A DNA stretch of 55,239 nt. Origin: Bacteroidales bacterium. Lineage in GTDB: Bacteria > Bacteroidota > Bacteroidia > Bacteroidales > VadinHA17. Within the stretch, counting starts at the first letter, position 1, and each line of letters opens with the position of its first letter. Positions 45,065-52,510 of the stretch are shown here, piece by piece. The position numbers and the translations under genes are program-made. The notes beneath the pieces were generated by a model. The model did not search any database and was not told where the DNA came from. It saw only the letters and a list, made by a program, of their open reading frames with translations. The stretch spans positions 1 through 55,239 of the forward strand of contig WOYX01000001.1 in assembly GCA_011620595.1 (NCBI GenBank), given 5' to 3'.

Positions 45065-45072
45065 CAAAGATA
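45065..45072 (-). promoter_or_regulatory. Putative -7 box (TATCTTTG) for the M3 peptidase gene
   Basis: Minus-strand TATCTTTG matches TAnnTTTG and ends 40 bases before ATG 45024. It marks the likely left edge of the adjoining AT-rich segment. Confidence 0.5.
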
Positions 45073-45218
45073 GATTTTTTATCCGCATGCCACCTTGATT
45101 ATGATCATGTATGCATCTCGGTATTTATTCTCCGGGCGATTAAAAAGAGGCTTCCGATGCTGATTTTTTTTAATCACAAGCTGTTGAAGTTGATGAAATA
45201 AGAATTACCATACAGGCA

Positions 45219-45638
45219 TTAAACGACCAGGTAACGTTTATTGCATGTATATTGACAGGTGCGGTTGCTGGCTGCCAGTATGTCGATGGTTGTATCATTA
45301 AGTGCAAAACCGTAGCGCAAATCGCAATTGTTCATATCGCCGGTCGGGTAGTAATTCAATAGTTGACCTGCCAGGTCATATATTGCCAGCCCTCCTTTTT
45401 TATCGGTACCGATTATAAAAGAGTTAGCAGGATTTTTACGATTTATCCAAATAGCAGGGTCATCAGATGAATCAACGTTTTTGCCATGCATTGTGGATTC
45501 GGTTTCAACACTTGCCTCCACGACATTTGGTATTTGTTCACCTGCTTTGTGGGACTCTTTGCCTTGCCGGTTACACGAATGAATAAAGGATGCAATTGTG
45601 AATAAGAAGATCACAAGTATTATTGAACGAATTTTCAT
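45219..45638 (-). pseudogene. Beta-propeller phytase, N-terminal fragment with frameshift
   Basis: The first 127 codons match the start of a beta-propeller (BPP, alkaline) phytase: lipoprotein signal (FIHSC, Cys22), then SSDDPAIWINRKNPANSFI, IGTDKKGGLAIYDLAG, NNCDLRYGF and ILAASNR, all in family order. After ASNRT the frame turns to CQYTCNKRYLVV and stops; in another frame the same bases give VNIHAIN, close to the expected SxxIxIYAI strand, so a frameshift is likely. Intact enzymes have about 330-400 residues, so roughly two thirds of the propeller, including most calcium and phosphate sites, is missing, and the following 150 bases give no convincing continuation. It is probably non-functional. 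Confidence 0.8.
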
Positions 45639-45763
45639 ATTTATGGCCTTTTAATTATAGAGGGGTCTGGAAATTTTATCCGGTTGACATCTCTGCCGTA
45701 TTCATTGGTAAAACCGATAATTCAGTTTCTGGTTCTGTATTGGAAAATTTAAAAACAAAGTAA

Positions 45764-45792
45764 CCCTGAAAACCAAATTACAGTCTTCAGGG
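45764..45792 (-). terminator. Possible terminator after the purple-acid-phosphatase-like gene
   Basis: CCCTGAA (45764-45770) pairs with TTCAGGG (45786-45792) over a 15-base loop; the minus-strand continuation is TTACTTTGTTTTTAAA. It separates this gene from the phytase fragment. Confidence 0.5.
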
Positions 45793-45826
45793 ATACCTCT
45801 TCTGATTTATCTATCTCACTAACCCA

Positions 45827-47209
45827 CTACTTGTTGAATTTCTTCTGATATTGTTCTAATTCATCTTCTGAATAATTTTCCAAAGCGCTTTCCGGTATCT
45901 CGGTCCTTTGGACAATGGCAGCCACTTCAGGGCTTTCAAGAAAAGTATTCATCCCATTATCAGTTTTGCTGATTACAAAATGGTCGTAGAGTTCGCCGGC
46001 AACAGTAAATGCTTTGAATTCCAGTTTTTCCCTGCTTACCGAAACATACTGGTAGAGTTGTGTCAACGAAGCCATGCGTTCGCTCCAGAAACTGGTGTTC
46101 AGCCCATACATTTTGGGACCGGCTACCGAAACCACATACAACGGCATATTCTTTCCCCGGACTTCTATTCCCTCAGGATTAAAACCTCGGCAATAGGTAT
46201 GGTCATGTCCTGCAAGTACCAGATCTACGCCGTATTTTTCAAGCAACGGCTTTATTGTATTCCTGTATTTTTCGTTGTTTCGTCCCTGTGAACACGAATA
46301 GACAGGATAGTGAGTGAAAAGCACCGTCCACCTGTTAGGGTTTTCAGCAAGGGTTTTATCGAGCCAGGTGATCACAAGGACGCTGTCTTCCTCATTTTCA
46401 CCAAGTGCCGGAGAATCAAAAGATATAAACCTAACTCCCTGATAATCCAGATAGTAATTTCGATTGTAATACTCTTCTGAAGGCGAATTTGCAGGTGCAC
46501 TGTAGATCTGATTCCAGTGCTTCGAGAAAGTGCGCGGTTGATTTTCCGGTTTGTCGTATTCGTGGTTTCCCGGTGTAACGACACTGGGCATCATTCCAAA
46601 AATCCAGCCACCTGCGTAAAAGAATTCACGCCAGTATTCCTCGGTACTTCGGCTCACAAGGTCGCCGGCAAAAAGCATAAAGTCAGCTTCGGGAAAATGT
46701 GTGTATGCCTGACGAACAGTGCGTGAACCGAGCGATTTTATGTCGTTCTGTACATCACCAAAGTAAAGAAAGGTAAAAGGTCCGTCTTCGGCGGAGGAGG
46801 TTTTAAATTGAAGCCATTCACTCCACCTTTCGCCGTCGCCCACACGGTATGCATATTTTGTTGCGGGCTTAAGGTTTTCAAAAACAACTTTGTGCCCCAT
46901 TGAAACCTGACTACCCTCCTCCCATGGAGTGCTGGTGCCTTTTTTTGTAATTGCATCCTTTTCAAGTCCGGGGGAAGCGACAACTGGTGTAATTTGGGCA
47001 ACACTCTCTGTTATGGTGAAGAGTGTACGCCACGAAACAGCACGACTAGTAGCCGGATCGCCGGGGATGCTCAGCATTATTCTGTCCGGGAAGAGAGTTG
47101 GTTCAAAATTGGAATATTCATTCTCACTTTGTTTCACACTATTTTGTTCAACTTGCGGATTGCAAGAAACAAGAACAGCAATAAGAAAAAGAAATATATT
47201 TTTCATCAT
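45827..47209 (-). CDS. Purple acid phosphatase-like metallophosphoesterase lipoprotein
   Basis: A 460-residue exported phosphoesterase with a lipoprotein signal (AVLVSC). Residues 35-145 form a fibronectin-like N-terminal domain as in purple acid phosphatases (IMLSIPGDPATSRAVSWRT, ATKYAYRVGDG). The catalytic domain has FLYFGDVQN, FAGDLVSRS, VTPGNHEYD, LFTHYPVYS and LAGHDHTYCRG, with the metal ligands in place. Plant and bacterial relatives release phosphate from phosphomonoesters including phytate. The gene starts eight bases after a TonB receptor gene and is followed by a phytase fragment, suggesting a phosphate-scavenging locus. Base composition is more AT-rich than the left part of the window. 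Confidence 0.88.
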   Translation of the reverse strand: MMKNIFLFLIAVLVSCNPQVEQNSVKQSENEYSNFEPTLFPDRIMLSIPGDPATSRAVSWRTLFTITESVAQITPVVASPGLEKDAITKKGTSTPWEEGSQVSMGHKVVFENLKPATKYAYRVGDGERWSEWLQFKTSSAEDGPFTFLYFGDVQNDIKSLGSRTVRQAYTHFPEADFMLFAGDLVSRSTEEYWREFFYAGGWIFGMMPSVVTPGNHEYDKPENQPRTFSKHWNQIYSAPANSPSEEYYNRNYYLDYQGVRFISFDSPALGENEEDSVLVITWLDKTLAENPNRWTVLFTHYPVYSCSQGRNNEKYRNTIKPLLEKYGVDLVLAGHDHTYCRGFNPEGIEVRGKNMPLYVVSVAGPKMYGLNTSFWSERMASLTQLYQYVSVSREKLEFKAFTVAGELYDHFVISKTDNGMNTFLESPEVAAIVQRTEIPESALENYSEDELEQYQKKFNK

Positions 47210-47217
47210 TGTGAATT

Positions 47218-50200
47218 TTAATAGATATTCAATTTTAGTCCGGCCTGCAATCTGATACCGTTTTCCAGCGACGAATAAGTGTAATCAGGTTTCCACTGAT
47301 AGGTACGTTGGACTTCGTTCAGCAGGTTATTGGCCGAGGCAAAAAGTACAAGTTTCCGGGTGATAAAGATATCAATGTTGGCATCGAGGTACGAAACCTT
47401 ATCATAGAAAACATCATATTGTTCTGTTTGGCCGTTACCGGTTAAAAAGTCGGCAGTATAATTATAGGAAATGCGGGCGCTGAAACGTTTGCTATCGTAA
47501 GCCAGCGAAGCATTGAGAATGTCTTCGGCTGTTCCTGAAAGTTCGTATTCATTGTCTTTATTATCGACCCAGTTGTGTGTATAGTTGGCATAAACACTAA
47601 AATTGCTCAACACTCCCGGAAGAAAATCGAGTCTTTTCTGAAAAGCTACTTCCACCCCATAAAGGTTTGCATTCCCTCCGTTGCCTGGTGTAAAACTCTC
47701 AAATTCTTTTCCTTCAGCCTTATTATACCGGTTTATGTAATTGGCTTTCTGATCTTCTGTAATATCGGTGCGGGCATTAATTTCATCGGGGGTTATTAAA
47801 TACGGTGAAACCTCTTCCCATGGCAAAACCTCAATTATCCGTACTTCATAATCACGGATATTTTTCACAAAAATACCTGCTGAAAGCAGACCTGTCGATC
47901 CAAGGTAATATTCGCCCAACAGGTCGAAATTGTGGGCCGCAGTTGGTTTAATATCAGGATTCCCAAAAAATATCTCTAAGTCACTGATATCACATTTGGT
48001 GTACGGTACAATATCACGATAATTCGGGCGGCTGATGGTTTTAGTGTAAGCCATGCGAAATACACTTTTTGAGGTGGGCATATATTTCAGGTGAACACCT
48101 GGCAAAAGTGAAACATAATCCTGACTGGCGCTTACCTCGTCAAAGGTTTCAGCACGTTCAAAATATTCAAAACCATGGTAATCTATTCTGGTTTGTTCAA
48201 CCCGTAACCCGGCGAGCAGGCTCATCTTATCGCCTAATTTCTGTGTAGACATAACATAACCACTGTAAATATCTTCAGAAGCTGTATAGCCATCAGCAAT
48301 TTCAGAATTGTAAAGCGTGACTATTTTCCATCTGTCGGTTGGTCCATCAAAGCTTGTATTCTGCTGTCCAACCCAATTGGCTGTAACCGACTGTCCAACT
48401 GTATAGTATGAATTGCTGAAAGCAGAACTTACATATTGCATGTTTTGGGCAAAATCACTCCACATCCATTTCCAGTTATATACACCGGGAGATTCCGGAT
48501 CGTTGTCGAGAGGTTTCCATTTGACACGGCCGGGAATTTTACGGCTCTTATCCATAGTTTTGGCTTTCACTCCAAATTTCAGTTTATTTTCATATTTACC
48601 CTGAATTAAAGGAAGCTCAAAATCAGCCTGGTAAAGAAACTGATCTACATTCGAACGTCTTTCACGACCCTTAAAACCGTCCAGTTCCCAGGTATCTACC
48701 CGGTTTTCATCGATATCTGCTGAAGTTCTACCTGCAATTTGTTCCACAACATTATCAATCCCAAACCCTTTATCAAGACCTATAAAACGGGGATTAGTGA
48801 AGTCCATGACTACTGTTTTTTCATTGTAGCTCTGCAGCTCGAAATCGCGTGAATCTGGTTCGTCTTCTATGGTTGAGATGTAGGCGAATTTCCAATTGGC
48901 CTTTAAAAGGCCCAGGTTATGTTCGCCTTCAAAACCATAGTTAAGGATTTTTTTATGCACTAAATCACCACCCTTTTGGTTTGCACCGGCATAAACATGG
49001 CGTTCAAGTTCGGGATGGAATGTGGGATGTTCCGGATCATAATCTACATACATAGTACCCGAATTATCGTCAATCCCATTGTTATCTTCATCTAAAACAA
49101 TATATGGTTTGCCGGTTACATCATTAACACCGTCGCCATCAGCATCAATATCTCCGTCAATTTCATCCTGGAAATCTTCTATATCATCAAAAACCTGCTC
49201 AAAACTTTTAATGTCGCTGTAGTCATCGGTCATTAACCAGTTTCCTTTATAGCCTCCTCCAATATCGTCGATACGCAGTGAGTAGGTTTTACGCCAGTCT
49301 TTATAATCGTTGAAAATACCCGTGAATGCTATCGAATGGTTTTCATTGAAATTGAAATCAATTCCAAGCGTGTAACTCTGACGAAGGCGTTCCATTAGTG
49401 TTTGTTCAATATTCAGATATTTTGGGACAAAATATTCCGTGCTACCAACCATAGTCGGTTCCCAGGATGAGTTGTGATTATTTGAACCCAGTTTCTGGTC
49501 ATAAGCCGATGCAGAGCCGATAATTCCCAACTTATCATTAAAATACCTGTCTCCAAAAATGATACTCCCATTTATCTGCGGATCTCTTGTTAAAAAGTTG
49601 TAACCTCCTGCACCAGAAACAGAAAGACGTTTTGAATAAGGAGCTTTTCGAGTCACCAGATTTACAGCACCACCAATGACATCACCATCCATATCGGGGG
49701 TAATTGCCTTGCTCACTTCAATGACTTGTACCATATCTGCCGGGATTGCATCAACGCCAACCGAACGGTTATCCCCAGTGCCGGATATGGCGGTGCCGTT
49801 GATTGAAATGGTGCTTTTTGAAGGATCGGTACCACGAATACTTATTAATTTGGCCTCACCCTGGTCGTACTGGACATGGATACCAGGAATACGCTTTAAG
49901 GCATCACCAATATTGGGATCGGGAAAACTTCCTACCTGATCCGATGAAATTACATTCATAATACTCGGCGAGTTTAGCTGCATATTAAGAGCTTTTAATA
50001 CTCCACCGGCGCTTCCCATTACCACTACTTCTCCTATTATTTCATTATCGGATAGCTGAAAGTTAAGCGTTTGTGTTGTGGCTTCTTCAATGGTAACACT
50101 CTTTTCTATGGGTTTAAAACCAACATATGAAACGGTTACAATGTATTCACCAGGGTTTAACCCGATCAGGCGATAAGCACCATTATTATCGGCGATTGTT

Positions 50201-50373
50201 CCTTTGTTTAACGACAAAATAACCACTGCGGCACCTGGAAGAGGAAGATTCTCGGAATCAACCACTCTTCCAACAATGGCACCTTTGTTATCCTCGATTT
50301 TATCAACTTCTGCAAAAAGGTATGTACCTGATAATAAGTGTGATAAAATGAACAATAAAAAGAGTTTTTTCAT
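47218..50373 (-). CDS. TonB-dependent outer-membrane receptor
   Basis: A 1051-residue receptor: signal peptide (1-22), carboxypeptidase-regulatory-like domain (about 30-110, GAIVGRVVDSENLPLPGAAV, then YVGFKPIEKSV), plug domain (about 125-235, IGDALKRIPGIHVQYDQGEA, ISINGTAISGT, DGDVIGGAVNLVTRKAP), then a long barrel with an EF-like insert (DADGDGVNDVTGKPY, DEDNNGIDDNSG) and the C-terminal strand QAGLKLNIY. No SusD-type partner is adjacent, unlike glycan loci. With the phosphatase eight bases downstream and a phytase remnant, the ligand is plausibly a phosphorylated organic compound. A near-ideal promoter lies upstream. Confidence 0.92.
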   Translation of the reverse strand: MKKLFLLFILSHLLSGTYLFAEVDKIEDNKGAIVGRVVDSENLPLPGAAVVILSLNKGTIADNNGAYRLIGLNPGEYIVTVSYVGFKPIEKSVTIEEATTQTLNFQLSDNEIIGEVVVMGSAGGVLKALNMQLNSPSIMNVISSDQVGSFPDPNIGDALKRIPGIHVQYDQGEAKLISIRGTDPSKSTISINGTAISGTGDNRSVGVDAIPADMVQVIEVSKAITPDMDGDVIGGAVNLVTRKAPYSKRLSVSGAGGYNFLTRDPQINGSIIFGDRYFNDKLGIIGSASAYDQKLGSNNHNSSWEPTMVGSTEYFVPKYLNIEQTLMERLRQSYTLGIDFNFNENHSIAFTGIFNDYKDWRKTYSLRIDDIGGGYKGNWLMTDDYSDIKSFEQVFDDIEDFQDEIDGDIDADGDGVNDVTGKPYIVLDEDNNGIDDNSGTMYVDYDPEHPTFHPELERHVYAGANQKGGDLVHKKILNYGFEGEHNLGLLKANWKFAYISTIEDEPDSRDFELQSYNEKTVVMDFTNPRFIGLDKGFGIDNVVEQIAGRTSADIDENRVDTWELDGFKGRERRSNVDQFLYQADFELPLIQGKYENKLKFGVKAKTMDKSRKIPGRVKWKPLDNDPESPGVYNWKWMWSDFAQNMQYVSSAFSNSYYTVGQSVTANWVGQQNTSFDGPTDRWKIVTLYNSEIADGYTASEDIYSGYVMSTQKLGDKMSLLAGLRVEQTRIDYHGFEYFERAETFDEVSASQDYVSLLPGVHLKYMPTSKSVFRMAYTKTISRPNYRDIVPYTKCDISDLEIFFGNPDIKPTAAHNFDLLGEYYLGSTGLLSAGIFVKNIRDYEVRIIEVLPWEEVSPYLITPDEINARTDITEDQKANYINRYNKAEGKEFESFTPGNGGNANLYGVEVAFQKRLDFLPGVLSNFSVYANYTHNWVDNKDNEYELSGTAEDILNASLAYDSKRFSARISYNYTADFLTGNGQTEQYDVFYDKVSYLDANIDIFITRKLVLFASANNLLNEVQRTYQWKPDYTYSSLENGIRLQAGLKLNIY

Positions 50374-50401
50374 GAGATCATAGTTTTATCTTTTTCATGG
50401 G

Positions 50402-50431
50402 CAAACGTATTTTGATTATATCACAGGACAA
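50402..50431 (-). promoter_or_regulatory. Strong putative promoter of the TonB receptor operon (TTG, 19 bases, TACGTTTG)
   Basis: On the minus strand TTG (50431-50429) and TACGTTTG (50409-50402) are exactly 19 bases apart; the box ends 28 bases before ATG 50373. Confidence 0.65.
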
Positions 50432-50526
50432 TTACCAAATCGTTACAATAAAATTTCTCAATGATTGAATAACAGCATGGCAAATATTGCTACTGCCACA
50501 GTAACCTGACAATATGTACATCTGTT

Positions 50527-50564
50527 TATAAGCACAGCAACGCTGTATATAAGCACAGCAACGC
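50527..50564. repeat. Two direct repeats of TATAAGCACAGCAACGC
   Basis: Two identical 17-base units (50527-50543 and 50548-50564) with a 21-base period lie between the TonB receptor promoter and the broken DUF5689 gene. Function unknown; too few copies to call an array. Confidence 0.6.
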
Positions 50565-50635
50565 GTTGCATTGTATCAGCCGCGAGTTTTTGGTCAATAT
50601 TGTAAATAAGGAAAATTTCAGCAATTTTGTACGTA

Positions 50636-51306
50636 ATGTTTTTTCTCCCCTTCCATAGGCTGCCAAGCCTGCTTATTCTGGCACTGGCAAGCATGGTCAT
50701 ATCCTGCCGCAGGATCCCGGATCCGCCGTCGCCCGATGACACCTCCCTGTTTGCTGCGTGCGTCATTCCCGGCAGTGACGGAGTTATGACTATCTGGTCA
50801 AACAGGTTCACACCGTCACGGTAGTAAAGTGATCCTATCCCTTTTATGAAGAGAGGGAACCAGGTATTGAACAACTCGCCCTTCTGAACCACAGGTAGAC
50901 TATATCACCATCGGACAACTCAGGATGATGCATGAACAGGGTACTGTGACTGTGGATACCAACGTCTATATCCATGGCATCATCACACTCACCCCGGAGC
51001 CGGGTAATATTCCTGACTTTGTGGCCTATATCCAGGATACTACAGCGCTTCCGGACTCACGGGAAGAGCTCTCCAACAGTCGTTTCATGACATCATCGAT
51101 GAACATACGCAGCTGGAATACAGCAATCTGTGGCAGTGTTTCTCCACCACTGACGTCATCAGTGACGGAGTAACCATATAGGATATTTATTCCGACATTC
51201 CCGACGGCACTCCTGCCTCACGGGTGGCTACCAGCAGTGACCTGTCGCTCTTTGTCAGTGGCACGTTGTGTGCAGCCAGCAATTGTTCCGGCGAATCATC
51301 TATAAT
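50636..51306 (+). pseudogene. Shattered DUF5689/endonuclease I lipoprotein gene
   Basis: Three protein-like pieces lie in different frames in the right order. From ATG 50636 comes a lipoprotein signal (LILALASMVISC, then RRIPDPPSPDD), lost at a stop near 50822. From 50895 a second frame gives VDYITIGQLRMM...VYIHGIITLTPEP and FVAYIQDTTA, a DUF5689-like domain. From 51071 a third frame gives LQQSFHDIIDEHTQLEYSNL and, after an in-frame TAG at 51179, DIYSDIPDGTPA, which resembles the start of the endonuclease I (EndA/NucM) domain. Secreted DUF5689-nuclease proteins are known in Bacteroidota. This copy is inactivated by at least two frameshifts and one stop, and most of the nuclease is gone. Base composition resembles the left part of the window. 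Confidence 0.65.
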
Positions 51307-51446
51307 CTGAAGCATAAATTCAATAAATCCGGTTATACCCCATAAATTTGCCACGTTTTACCGTAGCTTGCCTGTGCAGGTATCGCGCCACACTGGTTGT
51401 TCAAATTTAAGCCCCAAAATAACAAATTACATGTTGGATCGTTTCT

Positions 51447-51905
51447 TCACCCATGGATAGTTCCCGGCACATCCCTGACGTGCAGATCGACCTGCGGAAA
51501 AGGTATGGTAATGTTGTTCCCGATGAACTTCCGGTTTATGATCTTCCTGATCTCACTCTTTATCTTCTCGATCCTGAATACATTATCACTGAAGAATAGC
51601 AGATGGAAGTCAAGTGATGAGTTTCCGAAGTCTACAAAGCGTGCCTCGATATGTTCCTTGTTGCCAATCTCCGGATGTTCCAGCGCACTTGCCTCCAGCA
51701 CTTTTACAACAAGGCCCACATCACTTCCGTAAGCAACTCCTCTGATGATCCGGAAGCGTGTCTTCTTCGACTGATGGCTCCAGTTGATCACTTTATTTGT
51801 AGTTATGTAGGAGTTGGGAATAATTACCACAATGTCGTCACGCGTCAGTCCCTTCGATATGCGTATTCCTATCCCCTGAATTTTTACAGCCGCGACGGAT
51901 TCCAT
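51447..51905 (-). pseudogene. MscS-type mechanosensitive channel, C-terminal fragment
   Basis: The 152 codons match only the cytoplasmic end of an MscS channel: VKIQGIGIRISKGLTRDDIV, IIPNSYITTNKVINWSHQ, RGVAYGSDVGLVVKVLEASA (the upper beta/alpha domain) and ITIPFPQVDLHVRD at the C-terminus. The pore helix and all membrane helices are missing; upstream of 51905 the frame continues for about nine codons (KVAYRLKKP) and is then broken by a TGA. The remnant cannot form a channel alone. AT-rich composition; it lies between two other damaged or acquired segments. Confidence 0.75.
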
Positions 51906-52000
51906 CGGTTTTTTTAGTCTGTAAGCGACTTTTCATACGATCATGGATGTTGGTCTCAAGATACCCAGGCAATACCGCGAAACACTTTTACAGAGAAGAT

Positions 52001-52039
52001 ATTTTCCATGGAGAAACAATATATTCCTCCATGGAAAAT
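52001..52039. repeat. 13-base inverted repeat downstream of the HMA-domain gene
   Basis: ATTTTCCATGGAG (52001-52013) and CTCCATGGAAAAT (52027-52039) are perfect reverse complements around a 13-base loop. It lies 20 bases after the stop of the minus-strand metal-binding gene. There is no T-run on the 3' side, so it may stabilise the mRNA end rather than terminate. Confidence 0.55.
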
Positions 52040-52058
52040 CTGCTTATCTGGTCTCCGG

Positions 52059-52406
52059 TCATTTCTTTTCAGGCTCGGTACGGTCATACTTGCAGCAAGC
52101 CGGAAGTTTTTCATAAACTTCATCTTTTGCTTTGTGCATGGGTGTATCATGGCCTGCATCCGCAATGGCCATCTGTACTTTGTGTACCGAGGTTTTTGTC
52201 GAATCAAAAGCGACAACCAGCATCTTGGTTTCCTGTACCCAGTCGGCTGCAGTCACTCCTTCAACCGATTTGGCTGCTGTTTCAATACGTGTTTCACACA
52301 TTCCGCAGTTGCCTTTAACCTCAAATTTTTCTGTTTTTGCCTGTGCAAAAAGTGCACTTGTTCCCAGAAGGAACAGACTTACTAAGCTAAAAATTTTTGT
52401 TTTCAT
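52059..52406 (-). CDS. Exported heavy-metal-associated (HMA) domain protein
   Basis: A 115-residue exported protein: signal peptide (1-21, FLLGTSALFAQ), then a single HMA ferredoxin-like domain with the metal motif GNCGMCETRIE (CxxC), followed by TKTSVHKVQMAIADAGHDTP and a C-terminal CCKYD pair of extra cysteines. Such proteins bind Cu(I) or similar soft metals in the periplasm and may pass it to an oxidase or pump. It lies 104 bases downstream of the multicopper oxidase gene in the same orientation, which supports a copper role. A 7-base inverted repeat stands upstream. Confidence 0.88.
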   Translation of the reverse strand: MKTKIFSLVSLFLLGTSALFAQAKTEKFEVKGNCGMCETRIETAAKSVEGVTAADWVQETKMLVVAFDSTKTSVHKVQMAIADAGHDTPMHKAKDEVYEKLPACCKYDRTEPEKK

Positions 52407-52438
52407 ACTAATACAATTTTAATGATTACTAATATTTT

Positions 52439-52464
52439 CACGTTTGATTACAGGCTTAAACGTG
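52439..52464. promoter_or_regulatory. Inverted repeat CACGTTT/AAACGTG upstream of the HMA gene
   Basis: CACGTTT (52439-52445) and AAACGTG (52458-52464) are perfect complements 12 bases apart, 33 bases before the HMA start codon. It could be a metal-regulator operator or part of a small hairpin; no regulator gene is in view. Confidence 0.35.
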
Positions 52465-52510
52465 CACCTGTTTTTTTTATTTATTTTCAGTTTGGCCTCT
52501 TAGGTTTTTA

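Noticed and set aside
45219-45638. Phytase fragment as an intact small lipoprotein
   Set aside because: It stops inside the propeller fold and another frame appears to continue the expected strand, so decay is the simpler reading.
50458-50892. 144-codon minus-strand frame upstream of the TonB receptor
   Set aside because: Lies antisense to the lipoprotein piece of the decayed DUF5689 gene, covers the TonB promoter-side spacer and has no recognisable domain.
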